Below are positions 63,547 to 64,000 of a stretch of DNA of 64,000 nt, in pieces; position 1 is the stretch's first letter, and each line of letters opens with the position of its first letter. Where the stretch lies: positions 1-64,000 of the forward strand of contig JANQFG010000103.1 in NCBI GenBank assembly GCA_028277985.1, given 5' to 3'. The notes below the pieces were generated by a model that searched no databases, was not told the origin of the DNA, and saw only the letters and a list, made by a program, of their open reading frames with translations. The position numbers were made by a program, and so were the translations under genes. Origin of the DNA: a bacterium (lineage in GTDB: Bacteria; Desulfobacterota; DSWW01).

Positions 63547-64000
63547 ATGAACACCGGCCATGGTCCCCGAATCGCCTGCACCTGCTTCGTCCTGCTGCTC
63601 CTGACCGCCCTGGGCTGCGAATACGAATACGAAATCGAAGTCACCCACTACGACCCCGCACGGGCCTACAACGGGGAAACCCTCTTCGCGTCCATGCACT
63701 TCCCGAAGGTGTTCCTATCGGTTGGAATGGAGGGAAACCAGATCTGGGCATTCGAAGACCCGGACTGCTATAACTTCTGGGATTTCGAGGTCACGGTTTC
63801 GCAGGATATCCTCTACAATTGTGCGAACCATCTCGTCGTTCGGTTCCGTCCGCCGGACACGATCCTTTGGAAGCGCTGGTTTCCTGCAGCCCATCATTCC
63901 CTTGTCGAGCTCCCTTGGGGCAACATCCTGTTCCTCACCGACACGTACGTTCAGGCAGCCCCCTGGCAGGAACCGTTGATCAGCGACGTCATCCGCGAGA
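63547..64000 (+). CDS. Lipoprotein, N-terminal part (runs off the window)
   Basis: The ATG at 63547 is preceded by GAGGGAGCAACCC. The first 24 residues are a lipoprotein signal peptide, MNTGHGPRIACTCFVLLLLTAL-GC, with the acylated Cys at 24, followed by EYEYEIEVTHYDPARAYNGETLFASMHFPK and an aromatic-rich beta pattern (NQIWAFEDPDCYNFWDFEVTV, HLVVRFRPPDTILWKRWFPAAHHSLVEL). About 151 residues are seen without a stop. I do not recognise the domain. It is secreted and probably surface-anchored. Confidence 0.7.
   Translation, partial: MNTGHGPRIACTCFVLLLLTALGCEYEYEIEVTHYDPARAYNGETLFASMHFPKVFLSVGMEGNQIWAFEDPDCYNFWDFEVTVSQDILYNCANHLVVRFRPPDTILWKRWFPAAHHSLVELPWGNILFLTDTYVQAAPWQEPLISDVIRE

Overview
The window is a GC-rich chromosomal segment of a Gram-negative, probably strictly anaerobic bacterium. 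It most resembles a member of the Desulfobacterota (former Deltaproteobacteria). The pointers are a Ni-Fe carbon monoxide dehydrogenase, a D-lactate/glycolate-type FAD plus Fe-S oxidase pair, large PAS-rich hybrid histidine kinases, many lipoproteins and thrombospondin-type-3 proteins, and a gene that makes sense only if UGA is read as selenocysteine. Taxonomy is inferred from gene content. No rRNA or intact tRNA gene was found.

Layout. 1-2.1 kb: end of a membrane glycosyltransferase and an FAD amine-oxidase-like enzyme. 2.2-4.4 kb: secreted spondin-domain protein opposite an ECF sigma/FecR pair. 4.5-12.5 kb: a single-direction cluster headed by a good sigma-70 promoter and a TetR regulator, then a Wzx-type flippase, a GT2 glycosyltransferase, a Glu/Leu-dehydrogenase-like enzyme, a nitroreductase, a fold-type-II PLP enzyme, a homocitrate/isopropylmalate-synthase-like enzyme and a methyltransferase. 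This looks like an export and modification pathway around an unusual amino-acid-like metabolite. 12.5-14.7 kb: a ClC channel with four CBS domains. 15.1-22.1 kb: a giant lower-GC multidomain lipoprotein. 22.9-28.7 kb: HDOD protein, pentapeptide-repeat/ion-channel fusion, EttA, succinate-semialdehyde-type dehydrogenase and a small DUF protein. 28.7-35.6 kb: two divergent, related hybrid histidine kinases. 35.6-41.2 kb: membrane protein, KefB/KefF-like potassium efflux pair and a secreted heparanase-like (GH79) glycosidase. 41.4-45.9 kb: a tightly overlapped operon of radical SAM/SPASM enzyme, REC-GGDEF diguanylate cyclase, B12-binding radical SAM enzyme and an alcohol dehydrogenase. 45.9-49.2 kb: molybdopterin lipoprotein, a MerB-like gene with two in-frame UGA codons, and a secreted protein made of four exact-period repeats. 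49.2-53.7 kb: operon of FAD oxidase, Fe-S subunit and two short-chain dehydrogenases. 53.9 kb: a tRNA-Asn-like 3' fragment. 54-56 kb: solitary CooS. 56.6-64 kb: HEAT-repeat lipoprotein, DUF748 protein, ABC-2 exporter and the start of another lipoprotein.

The most notable finding is the gene at 46803-47516. It is a continuous 238-codon frame except for two TGA codons, at codons 92 and 158. These fall almost exactly where organomercurial lyase MerB carries its two catalytic cysteines (Cys96 and Cys159). The second UGA is followed, at the spacing expected of a bacterial SECIS element, by a perfect 7-bp hairpin with a GGUC loop. I read it as a MerB-family protein with two selenocysteines, preceded by its own promoter and an operator-like palindrome.
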